This document shows, in pieces, positions 11,206 to 22,129 of a stretch of 64,000 nt of DNA. The notes under the pieces were generated by a model. That model had not been told where the DNA came from. It saw only the letters and a program-made list of their open reading frames with translations, and did not search any database. The stretch comes from Anaerolineae bacterium (GTDB taxonomy: Bacteria > Chloroflexota > Anaerolineae > Aggregatilineales > Phototrophicaceae), in NCBI GenBank assembly GCA_017303635.1, contig JAFLCG010000001.1:310001-374000 (forward strand), read 5' to 3'. The translations under genes were made by a program, and so were the position numbers. Within the stretch, counting starts at the first letter, position 1, and the number at the start of each line of letters is the position of its first letter.

Positions 11206-12057
11206 ATGAACGACTGGCAGCGCTATAGCGACCTCCATCAACCACATACCGTCGTGGGTGATCTGCGTGTGCTGCCGCAGGTCTACAGTCCACAACTTGA
11301 AAATCACCGCGATGTGCTGGTCTGGCTGCCGCCATCGTACGGCAGCGGCGAGCGGCGTTATCCGGTGATCTACATGCACGATGGGCAGAACCTGTTCGAT
11401 GCCCAGACCAGTTACAGCGGCGAGTGGCAGGTGGATGAAACCCTGACCACGCTCGCACCTGAAGGCCTTGAGGCGATCGTCGTCGGTCTACCGAACGCAG
11501 GTCAGGCACGCTCGCTGGAATACAATCCCTATCATTTTGCGGAGATGCCGGACCTGATGGGGCGCGGGGCGGATTACATGCGTTTCCTGGTCGAAACCAT
11601 CAAGCCGCTGATTGATGCGGATTTCCGTACGCTGCCGGAGGCTTCACAGACGGCGATTGCGGGTTCGTCGATGGGCGGCCTCATCAGCCTGTATGGCTTC
11701 TTGATGTATCCGCAGGTCTTTGGGCTATGCGGCGCGTTCAGTACTGCCTACTGGTTCGGGGATCGCAAGCTGACCCATGATGTTCTGAACCGGGCGACCG
11801 GGCACGGGAAGGTCTACCTGGATGTTGGCACCCGCGAGGGCGACATCTTCGACGGGCGCTGGTCAACCTGGAAGGTCCGCAGTGATGACCCCCATGAATC
11901 CTATGTCGAAGGTGTTCTCGAACTGCGCGATGCTTTGCTGAAGCAGGGCTACCGATCTGGTGAAAATCTGCTGTATGTGGAAGAAGCCGATGCGCCGCAT
12001 CACGAGTCAGCCTGGACTCGTCGCTTGCCAGTTGCGCTGCGGTTCTTGTTGGGATGA
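11206..12057 (+). CDS. Esterase D/Fes-family alpha/beta hydrolase
   Basis: The product has 283 residues from the ATG at 11206, five bases after the VOC stop; the longer upstream open frame is a shadow of the VOC gene. The nucleophile elbow GSSMGG (Ser near residue 150) and the preceding MHDGQNLFD segment are characteristic of the putative esterase family (PF00756, COG2819). A C-terminal HHESAW supplies a plausible catalytic His. The family hydrolyses acyl esters, including siderophore or S-formylglutathione esters; the substrate here cannot be told. No signal peptide is seen, so it is cytoplasmic. Confidence 0.82.
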   Translation: MNDWQRYSDLHQPHTVVGDLRVLPQVYSPQLENHRDVLVWLPPSYGSGERRYPVIYMHDGQNLFDAQTSYSGEWQVDETLTTLAPEGLEAIVVGLPNAGQARSLEYNPYHFAEMPDLMGRGADYMRFLVETIKPLIDADFRTLPEASQTAIAGSSMGGLISLYGFLMYPQVFGLCGAFSTAYWFGDRKLTHDVLNRATGHGKVYLDVGTREGDIFDGRWSTWKVRSDDPHESYVEGVLELRDALLKQGYRSGENLLYVEEADAPHHESAWTRRLPVALRFLLG

Positions 12058-12264
12058 AAGAGAATAGCGTACTGCGGAGCAGCGGGGAAAGCGATTTAAT
12101 GCAAAACGGCAATGAGGCAATGTCAGCAATGCAGATTTCGTAGGGACGACCCTACGCAGGCGGTTCACTCACCACACCGCGTACACAGCAGAAATCACCC
12201 ACACGCTATGTGATTTCTCTGTGGTTTATCTTGATCTTTAGTCTTCAGCTTACGGAGTGCAGGA
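12058..12264. other. Leader region of the E1 gene
   Basis: This 207-bp gap contains a degenerate GTAGGGACG palindrome (about 12,141-12,160). It also has a 9-bp inverted repeat AGAAATCAC (12,190-12,198) / GTGATTTCT (12,210-12,218), a possible operator. GGAG at 12,255 is the likely ribosome binding site. No clear promoter hexamers were identified. Confidence 0.4.
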
Positions 12265-14724
<2,460 letters not shown>

Positions 14725-14762
14725 GCTTCATCGCCAGTAGCTTCACAAAAGCCAAAGCGTAA

Positions 14763-14794
14763 CGCCGGGACGGTTTAACCGTCCCGGCGTTTTT
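14763..14794 (+). terminator. Intrinsic terminator after E1
   Basis: A perfect 11-bp stem (CGCCGGGACGG / CCGTCCCGGCG) with loop TTTAA is followed by TTTTT. It closes the E1 transcript. Confidence 0.92.
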
Positions 14795-14834
14795 ATTAGG
14801 CGATTGGGGCATAGGTCACCTTTGAGCCATGACA

Positions 14835-14871
14835 GGCAGTACTGCAAAGGTACTGCCAGCCGTACTATAGT
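14835..14871 (+). promoter_or_regulatory. Operator-like inverted repeat and -10 box of the thioredoxin-permease unit
   Basis: GGCAGTAC (14,835-14,842) and GTACTGCC (14,850-14,857) are perfect 8-bp inverted arms separated by 7 nt. TATAGT at 14,866-14,871 is a good -10 box, so the repeat covers the -35 position. A repressor that responds to the permease substrate is a reasonable inference; no regulator gene is adjacent. Confidence 0.5.
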
Positions 14872-14909
14872 CAGCATAGGCTGATCGTGCATTACGGAGT
14901 AAGTTGATC

Positions 14910-15164
14910 ATGTTACAGATCAAAGTGCTGGGATCGGGTTGCCAGAACTGCAAGCGGTTGGAGGCCGAGACCCGCGCTGCGCTGGATGAAGCGGGGATTG
15001 TTTATGAACTGCTCAAAGTCACGGAATATGAGGACATTATGACCTACGGCATTCTGAGCACGCCGGGGTTGGTCATCAATGAGCAGGTGCTTGCGGCAGG
15101 GCGAATTCCCCGACGGCAGCAAATTGTGGACTGGGCGCGCCAGCTTCAGACTGCCAATTCATAA
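14910..15164 (+). CDS. Small redox-active thioredoxin-family protein
   Basis: The product has 84 residues from the ATG at 14910, which has GGAG at 14,896-14,899; a TTG two codons upstream is less likely. The fold starts LQIKVLGSGCQNCKRLEAE with a CxxC active site (GCQNC) and includes the cis-Pro segment STPGLVINE. These mini-thioredoxins typically sit beside COG0701 permeases, as here (12-bp gap). It probably delivers or receives electrons for the permease or its substrate in the cytoplasm. Confidence 0.88.
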   Translation: MLQIKVLGSGCQNCKRLEAETRAALDEAGIVYELLKVTEYEDIMTYGILSTPGLVINEQVLAAGRIPRRQQIVDWARQLQTANS

Positions 15165-15176
15165 TCGAAAGCGGAT

Positions 15177-16232
15177 ATGATGCGCCTCCCTCGATTGCCA
15201 TCTTTGCATGACGATAGAGCAGCATTCTTACTGGTTGGGTTATTGATTTTCCTGTGGTTGATTGCCTATAACAATCTCCAGATGATTGCAGATTGGGTCA
15301 CCTACTCGCTGATGGGACTCAGTCCTGTCAGCCCGCTAGGCGCGGCATTGAACTTCTTTGTTTATGATGTGCCCAAAATCTTGCTGCTGCTTGCGGGCAT
15401 GATTTTCCTCATCACACTACTTCAGACCTTTGTGGACACGGCCAAAGTTCGGGCGGTAGTCGAGCGGCGTGGGGAAGGGATCGGCAATGTAATGGCCGCC
15501 CTGTTTGGTGCGATTACCCCATTCTGTTCCTGCTCATCAGTGCCGCTATTTATTGGTTTTGTCCAGGCTGGTATTCCACTGGGGATCACTTTTTCATTTC
15601 TGATTACCTCACCCATCATGAATGAGGTCGCTTTTGTGATGCTGCTGGGGCTATTTGGTTGGAAAGTGGCCGTGTTGTACCTGGTGTCAGGCATTCTCAT
15701 CGGAGTAGTCGCTGGACTGATTTTGGGACGGATGAAGCTGGAACGTTATGTGGAGCCATTTGTCTATGAAGTGCGGCCAAACCAGGTGGGACATCGCTCG
15801 CTGCAGACGAAACTCACTTGGATCGACCGCTTTGGACAAGCAGTTGATAGCACCCGCGACATCCTCAGCAAAGTCTGGTTGTTCGTCATCATCGGGATCG
15901 GTATAGGGGCATTTATCCACGGTTTTGTGCCAGAAGATGCTCTGACTGGCATCATGGGGGAAAATGCATGGTGGTCAGTCCCAGCGGCGGTACTCGTGGG
16001 TATACCGCTTTATTCCAATGCGGCAGGCGTGATCCCCATCGTTAGCGCCTTGTTGGGTAAGGGCGCGGCATTGGGAACAGCCTTAGCCTTTATGATGTCG
16101 GTGGTTGCACTCAGCCTGCCGGAGATGATCATCCTGCGGAAAGTGTTGAAGCCACGTCTGATCGCCATTTTTGTCACGGTTGTGGCACTCAGCATTATCA
16201 TTACTGGTTATCTCTTTAACCTGGTGATCTGA
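15177..16232 (+). CDS. COG0701 (DUF318) permease, ArsP/YraQ-like
   Basis: The product has 351 residues with about eight membrane segments. The hallmark stretch PFCSCSSVPLFIGFVQAGIPLGITFSFLITSPIMNEVAF (residues about 117-155) contains the CSCS motif of this permease family, which includes the organoarsenical exporter ArsP. The second half repeats the pattern (GIPLYSNAAGVIPIVSAL). Export of a small thiol-reactive or metalloid compound is likely from the family and from the linked thioredoxin, but the substrate is not shown. No arsR or arsC gene is nearby. Confidence 0.85.
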   Translation: MMRLPRLPSLHDDRAAFLLVGLLIFLWLIAYNNLQMIADWVTYSLMGLSPVSPLGAALNFFVYDVPKILLLLAGMIFLITLLQTFVDTAKVRAVVERRGEGIGNVMAALFGAITPFCSCSSVPLFIGFVQAGIPLGITFSFLITSPIMNEVAFVMLLGLFGWKVAVLYLVSGILIGVVAGLILGRMKLERYVEPFVYEVRPNQVGHRSLQTKLTWIDRFGQAVDSTRDILSKVWLFVIIGIGIGAFIHGFVPEDALTGIMGENAWWSVPAAVLVGIPLYSNAAGVIPIVSALLGKGAALGTALAFMMSVVALSLPEMIILRKVLKPRLIAIFVTVVALSIIITGYLFNLVI

Positions 16233-16467
16233 ACGTGTTTTAGAATAGGACATCTTCTAGGGACGCCTGCCACTGGATGCGAATAAAAGAGCAGTATGCA
16301 AACCGATAATTCATAAATCGAACACGCAACCGACTGCTCTTTCGAGCCTAGAATGAGAGTAGTCAGCCATGATCACAATGACTGGCTGAACGGTGTAACT
16401 GCAACAGATGTTGATGTTGTTCACCCTCTCATATGGGAGGTCTAATCCCCTCGAAGGAGTGTCCGTT
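16233..16467. other. Intergenic region with long-loop inverted repeat
   Basis: A 10-bp inverted repeat AAAGAGCAGT (16,286-16,295) / ACTGCTCTTT (16,333-16,342) encloses 37 nt. The sequence TTCATAAATC at 16,310 recurs at 16,949. The downstream part (16,360-16,450) is the leader of the next gene. No known RNA family was recognised. Confidence 0.4.
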
Positions 16468-16818
16468 ATGTCTGTACAAATCGCTTGGTTGGAACCCAAC
16501 CGTATTCTCATGACGACCTATAGTGGGCATGTGACTGGAACTGATTTTGCCCAGGCATCTGAAGCTGCTTTTCAGACCATGGACGTGCAGCCTGTTGCTA
16601 TACTGGCTGATCTGTCGTCGATTACCGGGTTTGAACCGAATTTTGTTAACATGCAGCTCGGTATCAAACTGATGAATCACCCGAATATGCGGGGAATGGC
16701 GATCATTACCTCATCCGGGTTGATGAACTTCATCGCCAAAGCTTTAGGGGCCGGACTGCGTTTTAAGCTGTTCCAAAACCATGAGGATGCACTCGCTTAT
16801 TTGCATTCAAGCTTCTGA
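16468..16818 (+). CDS. STAS/SpoIIAA-like single-domain protein
   Basis: The product has 116 residues from the ATG at 16468, with AAGGAG at 16,454-16,459; the open frame extends upstream without support. The pattern VQIAWLEPNRILMTTYSGHVTGTDFAQASEAAF...VAILADLSSITGF...MAIITSSGLMNFIAKAL...FKLFQNHEDALAYL resembles the SpoIIAA-like family (PF11964), a STAS-related fold. It is a cytoplasmic monogenic unit. No conserved phosphorylatable Ser can be assigned, and its role is unknown. Confidence 0.65.
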   Translation: MSVQIAWLEPNRILMTTYSGHVTGTDFAQASEAAFQTMDVQPVAILADLSSITGFEPNFVNMQLGIKLMNHPNMRGMAIITSSGLMNFIAKALGAGLRFKLFQNHEDALAYLHSSF

Positions 16819-17066
16819 TGGTTTATTCCCTCGTGGGCAGCTGATCATGTGCACTCTGATGGACTGCATTCTGAAAGTTGCCCATCATAAATCCCCTCTT
16901 GCTTTGTTCTATACTGTCGCCGCTACGGTTGTTTGATCATGCAGTCCATTCATAAATCAATAATAAAGGATTATGCAAGGCAATTGCCCGTAGAATACTA
17001 TGAGGGCAGAATTTGTCCCGTTCTTCGGTAACCGCTGAAGAACAGATTCCAGTTTGTGGAGGAATT

Positions 17067-20000
17067 ATGCACGCAAGAATAGGCAGTATTCGTTCATTCT
17101 CCATATTGATTATCTTACTCACAGGACTGCTTTTAGGCGCTGGGCTGACTGTGGCACAGGAGGCTACTCCCACCGAAGTGCCACCACCGGAAGCCACTAC
17201 AGTTCCCACCGATTTACCGACTGATGTCCCAACGGAAGCGCCGACTGCGACGGATGTTCCGCCGACTGTTGAACCAACTGTTGAACAACCGACCGCTGAG
17301 CCGACACAGCAACCAACCGATGAGGCTGGTTCGACCCCGGAGCCTACCATCGAGCCGACGGTGACTCCGGTACAGCTCCCACCGGCTTTTTCTCCCCTGA
17401 GCGAAGCATTGGAAGCTGCTTCAGGTCAGGCGTTGGTCTTTAACCTGAGTGTGAGTGATGAAAGCGGGGCCGTCCGCGTGCTGGTGGACTCAACCGGTAC
17501 GGCGGGCGCTGTCAGCGTGGAGCAGGTTGATCCGGTTGAAAGTACGGCTCCCTACTTCACTTCGGTGACGGTCACTTATGTGCCTGCGGCGGGGTTCAGC
17601 GGGGTGGATCACTTTTCGCTGATCGCCGTGGACCCAAGCGGGTTGCAGACCAGCATCGTGGTCGATGTGACGGTGAACGCGGAAGTCATGACGCCGACGC
17701 CGCTGCCGACCGCTACTGCTATGCCGACGGCTGCGCCGGGCGGGACCAATGAACTGGTCATCAATTTTAATCCGAATGCCTCACCAGAGGCGATTGCGGC
17801 TATGCTGGCATCGCTTAATGCCGTCGAAGTGAGCCGCATTCCCGTCCTGGGTGCGATGAAGGTGCTGGTGCCCGATCAATTCGCTCAACCGGCGGCAGCC
17901 CTGGCTGCGGTCAACAGCAATATCAGCGCTCAAACCGCTGGTGTGACGATGATCGAGCCGAATATCCAGTGGTCTACCACCTTTACGCCCAACGATCCAG
18001 CTTATGTCGGCGGCAATATGCCCGGTCTGAACGGTGCCTTCGGCATTTATGCTGGCCCAGCCTGGGATATTGCCACCACACGTGGAACAGGGGTGACCGT
18101 CGCCGTGCTGGATACCGGCATTCAGGCTACTCACCCTGATCTGGTTGGTCAGTTTGTAGCGGGTTACGACTTTGTTGATGATGACCCGACTCCCAACGAT
18201 AACAATGGCCACGGTACGCATGTTTCTGGCACGATTGCAGCCAAAACCAATAACGGTATTGGTGTGGCAGGCGTAGCATTTAATGCCAAGATTATGCCGC
18301 TCAAAGTTTGTGATGGCCCTCTGAGCGGTCCCGGCGGTTGCTACACTTACGAAATCGCTGAAGCCATTATCTATGCGGCAGATCGCGGCGCAAAAGTCAT
18401 CAACATGAGCCTGGGTGGTGCAAGCCCGTCTACAACAGTTCAAGGTGCAGTGGCTTATGCCCTCAGCCGGAATGTGACGGTTATCGCAGCCGCAGGCAAT
18501 ACCGGTACTTCAGTTCTGCAATATCCAGCCTCGTATCCGGGGGTCATCAGCGTAGGTGCGGCGGACCCGACTACGGGCAATATTGCTAGCTTTTCCACAT
18601 TCAACAGCAGCGTAACGGTTGCTGCCCCGGGCGTGGGTATCCTGAGCACCTATCCGGCTGCAGGTGGAGCCAGTACTTTTGCCTATCTGGATGGTACTTC
18701 TATGGCAACGCCGCATGTCGCCGGTATTGCCGCGCTGCTCATCGCAAAAGGTTCTGCCACCACCCCGGCCCAGATCCGAGAGGCGTTGATTTGTTCAGCG
18801 CTTGACCGGGGTGCTGTAGGACGAGACAATTTCTTTGGGCATGGTCTGGTACAGGCGGATTATGCGCTCAACTGGAATAACAACGGTTCCAATTGTAAGT
18901 CGGTGCCGGCGAATGATACCTTCCAGGGTGCAACCCGCATTACGACGCTGCCGGGCAAGATCGTGCAACCGATCAACTTCCGGACGGTGACGGCCTCGGT
19001 TGCGGATGGAGTCGTATGCGGCAATACACCAACCCAGAATGTCTGGTTCAGCTATACACCAACGGTCAGTGGTGCTTACCAGATCAATACTCTGGGTTCC
19101 AGTTACGATACGTACCTGTACGTTTTGCAGGGTAACCCGGGTTCAATGCGGTGTGTGGCGGATAATGACGATTTTAATGTAGGGCTATTTGGCGGGATAA
19201 GCCATGTGGTGGTTGACCTCCAGGCAGGGCAACCCTATTACATCATGGTGGATGTCGTTGGTGGGACGGTTGATAGCCAACTGCTTCAACTGAACGTCAA
19301 CCCCGTGCTGATGGCGACTGGAAGCACCCTTAGTGGCGCGACTGAGAACAATGGTACGCACATCGCTTACAGCGGTACCTGGATAACGGGTGGCGTACCC
19401 GGTGCTTCTCCGGCACCGTCCGGCGGGACGACAGCCCAGACCAGCGATAACAACGCATGGGCACTGTTCACCGTTCGCGGCTACGAGTTTGAATACTTCC
19501 GGACGGTTGGCCCGGACCAGGGTGGCGTCGAGATCTTTGGTTTTGACCGCTTTGGTAGTCTCCTTAACTCTACCGCTCGCACTAACAACGCCCCGCTGCG
19601 CCGCAGCAACCAATCGATTGGGCGGTTGAATGCGGAGCCTGGAACCGTCTTCACAGTTGCCATCCGGCGCGATTCAACAGGTTTCCCAGGTGCCATTGAT
19701 CTGGATCGTATCCGGGTATATGACCTGACCAGCGCGGTCCCTACTGCTCTGGTGAGTACGCTGAGCGATGATCGTGATCTGACCCGCTTCAAATATAGCG
19801 GCACGTGGACACCGGTGAGTGTTACCGGTTCGAACGCGAATACCGCTTACCAGAGCTCAACGGCGGGTGATGTGGTTACGTTCCAGGGGACGGGTTCTAC
19901 CCTGACGATCTGGCGCAATATGGGGCCAGGCTTTAGCGACATCCAGGTATTGGTTGACGGGCGCAATGTTGTGAACATCGTCAATAATGGCCCTGCCGCC

Positions 20001-20942
20001 CAACGCGTCCCCTATATCATCACGGGTCTAAGCGCCAGCAACCATGTTGTTCGCATCTATAATCTGGCTAATGCCACCTTCCAGTTTGATGCGGCGGGTT
20101 TCAGTAACCCAACGGCGCTGGTTGGCGGCACGGCCAACACCAACGAGAATAGCCCTAGCCTGCTCTATACCGGTACCTGGACGAACTTGAGTCGCCCGGG
20201 TGCGCTCGGCAATACCACGCGGCAGACATCTCAGACGGGCGCTGCGGTTGATTTCTCGTTCACCGGGAATCGCTTCTGTGCCTTGATGGCGACCCAACCG
20301 GGTGGCGCTACGGTGGATGTGTACATTGACGGCGCTTACTTCACCACCTGGGATACCAATGCAGGTACCTTAAGCTTCAATGTGCCTTTCTGCAGCAATG
20401 TACTCTACGATGGCTTGCACCGGGTTCGGTTGGTCCGAAGTGCTGGTACCATGGAGATTGATGGTATTCAGGCCCGGCGGATTTCGGTTCTTACACCCGC
20501 GTCCGGTGTGGTGAATGAGTCCTCGACAGCCTTTACCTACACGGGAACCTGGTCAACAGTCACGAATGCTTCCCTGGGTGGGATGCGTTTCCAGGGTGGT
20601 TCGGCTCGTAGAACGACCGCTACCGGGGCCACAGTGGAATTCTACATCAACGGCACTGGCTTTGTGCTCTACACGTCATTCTCTGGCGGGTTTAGTGGGA
20701 CTCCTGTAGCTGGCGACTACCAGATTCTGGTCAATGGTTCCCCGATTACGGTCACACTGAACGGTATTAATCAGGGCAATGTGATTGACCTCGATAATGG
20801 TTGGCGCTTTATGCCGGGCGGGTTTGGTATCACTGGGCTGCCAGCCGGTATCAACCGTATCACGCTGATCAAGATTGACGGTAACGGCAACGTGGCTAAT
20901 GCCGAGATCGCGGACTTCGACGCGATCCGCGTCTTCCCGTAG
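17067..20942 (+). CDS. Giant secreted subtilisin-like (S8) serine protease
   Basis: The product has 1,291 residues from the ATG at 17067, preceded by GGAGGA. Residues 1-33 are a signal peptide and about 34-105 a Thr/Pro/Glu linker. About 110-205 is an Ig/cadherin-like domain and about 225-310 an S8 propeptide-like domain. The peptidase domain (about 330-595) carries the triad: Asp in AVLDTGI (near 350), His in GHGTHVSG (near 384), Ser in GTSMATPHVAG (near 545). A PPC-like domain follows (NDTFQGATRI...VWFSYTPTVSGAY). The last ~550 residues hold four copies of a Y(S/T)GTW...GATVEF beta-module. It is probably cell-surface or released; a strong terminator follows. Confidence 0.93.
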   Translation: MHARIGSIRSFSILIILLTGLLLGAGLTVAQEATPTEVPPPEATTVPTDLPTDVPTEAPTATDVPPTVEPTVEQPTAEPTQQPTDEAGSTPEPTIEPTVTPVQLPPAFSPLSEALEAASGQALVFNLSVSDESGAVRVLVDSTGTAGAVSVEQVDPVESTAPYFTSVTVTYVPAAGFSGVDHFSLIAVDPSGLQTSIVVDVTVNAEVMTPTPLPTATAMPTAAPGGTNELVINFNPNASPEAIAAMLASLNAVEVSRIPVLGAMKVLVPDQFAQPAAALAAVNSNISAQTAGVTMIEPNIQWSTTFTPNDPAYVGGNMPGLNGAFGIYAGPAWDIATTRGTGVTVAVLDTGIQATHPDLVGQFVAGYDFVDDDPTPNDNNGHGTHVSGTIAAKTNNGIGVAGVAFNAKIMPLKVCDGPLSGPGGCYTYEIAEAIIYAADRGAKVINMSLGGASPSTTVQGAVAYALSRNVTVIAAAGNTGTSVLQYPASYPGVISVGAADPTTGNIASFSTFNSSVTVAAPGVGILSTYPAAGGASTFAYLDGTSMATPHVAGIAALLIAKGSATTPAQIREALICSALDRGAVGRDNFFGHGLVQADYALNWNNNGSNCKSVPANDTFQGATRITTLPGKIVQPINFRTVTASVADGVVCGNTPTQNVWFSYTPTVSGAYQINTLGSSYDTYLYVLQGNPGSMRCVADNDDFNVGLFGGISHVVVDLQAGQPYYIMVDVVGGTVDSQLLQLNVNPVLMATGSTLSGATENNGTHIAYSGTWITGGVPGASPAPSGGTTAQTSDNNAWALFTVRGYEFEYFRTVGPDQGGVEIFGFDRFGSLLNSTARTNNAPLRRSNQSIGRLNAEPGTVFTVAIRRDSTGFPGAIDLDRIRVYDLTSAVPTALVSTLSDDRDLTRFKYSGTWTPVSVTGSNANTAYQSSTAGDVVTFQGTGSTLTIWRNMGPGFSDIQVLVDGRNVVNIVNNGPAAQRVPYIITGLSASNHVVRIYNLANATFQFDAAGFSNPTALVGGTANTNENSPSLLYTGTWTNLSRPGALGNTTRQTSQTGAAVDFSFTGNRFCALMATQPGGATVDVYIDGAYFTTWDTNAGTLSFNVPFCSNVLYDGLHRVRLVRSAGTMEIDGIQARRISVLTPASGVVNESSTAFTYTGTWSTVTNASLGGMRFQGGSARRTTATGATVEFYINGTGFVLYTSFSGGFSGTPVAGDYQILVNGSPITVTLNGINQGNVIDLDNGWRFMPGGFGITGLPAGINRITLIKIDGNGNVANAEIADFDAIRVFP

Positions 20943-20960
20943 TTTCATCTCGGTTTCTGC

Positions 20961-21005
20961 AATCCCTCCTGCTGGAGTTTCCTCCGGCAGGGGGGATTGT
21001 TTTTT
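20961..21005 (+). terminator. Intrinsic terminator after the S8 protease
   Basis: A 12-bp stem (AATCCCTCCTGC / GCAGGGGGGATT, one T-G pair) with a 14-nt loop is followed by TTTTTT at 21,000-21,005. Confidence 0.9.
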
Positions 21006-21007
21006 GC

Positions 21008-21013
21008 TAAAAT
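21008..21013 (+). promoter_or_regulatory. -10 box of a probably leaderless mRNA
   Basis: TAAAAT ends seven bases before the ATG at 21021, so a normal start of transcription would fall at or next to the start codon. No ribosome binding site is present, which fits a leaderless message. Confidence 0.45.
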
Positions 21014-21020
21014 AGGTTCC

Positions 21021-21983
21021 ATGCTCCACTCCACTCATCATGAACTGCTGGCGCAGGTAGCCTCGCTCTATTACGAGCAAAATCTGACGCAGACAGATAT
21101 TGCGGACCGGCTCGGTCTTTCCCGCGTAAAGGTGTATCGGTTGCTGACAGAGGCACGGGAAGCCGGTGTCGTTCGCATTCAGATTGACTGGCCGATCCAA
21201 CGCGATAGCGATTTGGAAGCGCACCTTCGGTCATACTTCGGTTTGCCGGAACCACTGGTGCTCAAGACTGGCCTGACGGACCCTGCCGGGACACTGGCCC
21301 AGTTAGGGCAACTCGCGGCGACGCTATTTGAAACCCACCTGACCAATGCCAGGGCGGTCGCTTTGTGTCCCGGTCGTTCAACCCATGCAGTGGTTCATGC
21401 ACTCAAGCCCAATATTGCCGCCAATATCCGGGTTGTCCAGGCGATTGGCAATATGCCCGATGCGTTGCTGGAATATGACGCAGCAGCATTGGCGCGGGGA
21501 CTGGCACAAAAGCTGGGTGGAGATGTGGTCTATCTCTCGTCACCCCTGGTGGCGGATACCGTTGAGTCGGCGGCAGTACTGCGGACTCAGCGGGATATTG
21601 CCCGCGCACTGGATGCTGCCCGGGGCGCTGATCTGGCGCTGGTCGGTGTTGGCGATCTTGATTCGGTGAGCAGCGGGTTCGTGCGGACTGGTCTATTAAG
21701 TGCCACGGAATTAGAGGCCCTACGCACTGATGGGGCGGCCGGGGATATTGCCTGGCGCATCTTTGATCAAGCTGGGCACCTGCATCCATGCGATTTTAAC
21801 CAGCGGGTGATTGGTCTTTCACTGGCTGATCTCACGGGCATTCCAATCGTGATGGCGGTGGCTGCTGGAATTCACAAAGCGGATGCCATCCGCGCAGCCC
21901 TACAATCCGGGGCACTCCATACCCTGGTGACGGATGATCGGACAGCCGCGATGGTGGTACGTGGTGCTGCAGGTGATGAATAG
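21021..21983 (+). CDS. SorC/DeoR-type sugar-binding transcriptional regulator
   Basis: The product has 320 residues from the ATG at 21021 (MLHSTHHELLAQVASLYY). An N-terminal helix-turn-helix (LTQTDIADRLGLSRVKVYRLLTEAREAGVVRIQI) is followed by the sugar-phosphate-binding domain of the SorC family from about residue 60 (DLALVGVGDL near 210, GVVRGAAGDE at the end). Members respond to phosphorylated sugars, as CggR does. Its position just upstream of the tal-pgi gene suggests that it regulates sugar-phosphate metabolism. It is probably translated from a leaderless mRNA. Confidence 0.88.
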   Translation: MLHSTHHELLAQVASLYYEQNLTQTDIADRLGLSRVKVYRLLTEAREAGVVRIQIDWPIQRDSDLEAHLRSYFGLPEPLVLKTGLTDPAGTLAQLGQLAATLFETHLTNARAVALCPGRSTHAVVHALKPNIAANIRVVQAIGNMPDALLEYDAAALARGLAQKLGGDVVYLSSPLVADTVESAAVLRTQRDIARALDAARGADLALVGVGDLDSVSSGFVRTGLLSATELEALRTDGAAGDIAWRIFDQAGHLHPCDFNQRVIGLSLADLTGIPIVMAVAAGIHKADAIRAALQSGALHTLVTDDRTAAMVVRGAAGDE

Positions 21984-22051
21984 AGTGGGTTGACGGTCAA
22001 GCACTGATTTCAGAAGGCAGTCAATTATTGGCAAAATAGTGCACCAATCTT

Positions 22052-22081
22052 TTGAGGTCTTGAGCCGAAAGCGTGTATACT
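22052..22081 (+). promoter_or_regulatory. Promoter of tal-pgi
   Basis: TTGAGG at 22,052-22,057 and TATACT at 22,076-22,081 are spaced by 18 nt. The start of transcription would fall near 22,088, about 40 nt before the ATG at 22130. Confidence 0.6.
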
Positions 22082-22129
22082 TTGAGCATTCTCAACCAGT
22101 CGGTAGAGACTGCACGTTTAGGAGAGAAA

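Noticed and set aside
16233..16467. Riboswitch or tRNA in the gap before the STAS-like gene
   Set aside because: Only one long-loop inverted repeat; no conserved riboswitch core or cloverleaf could be drawn.
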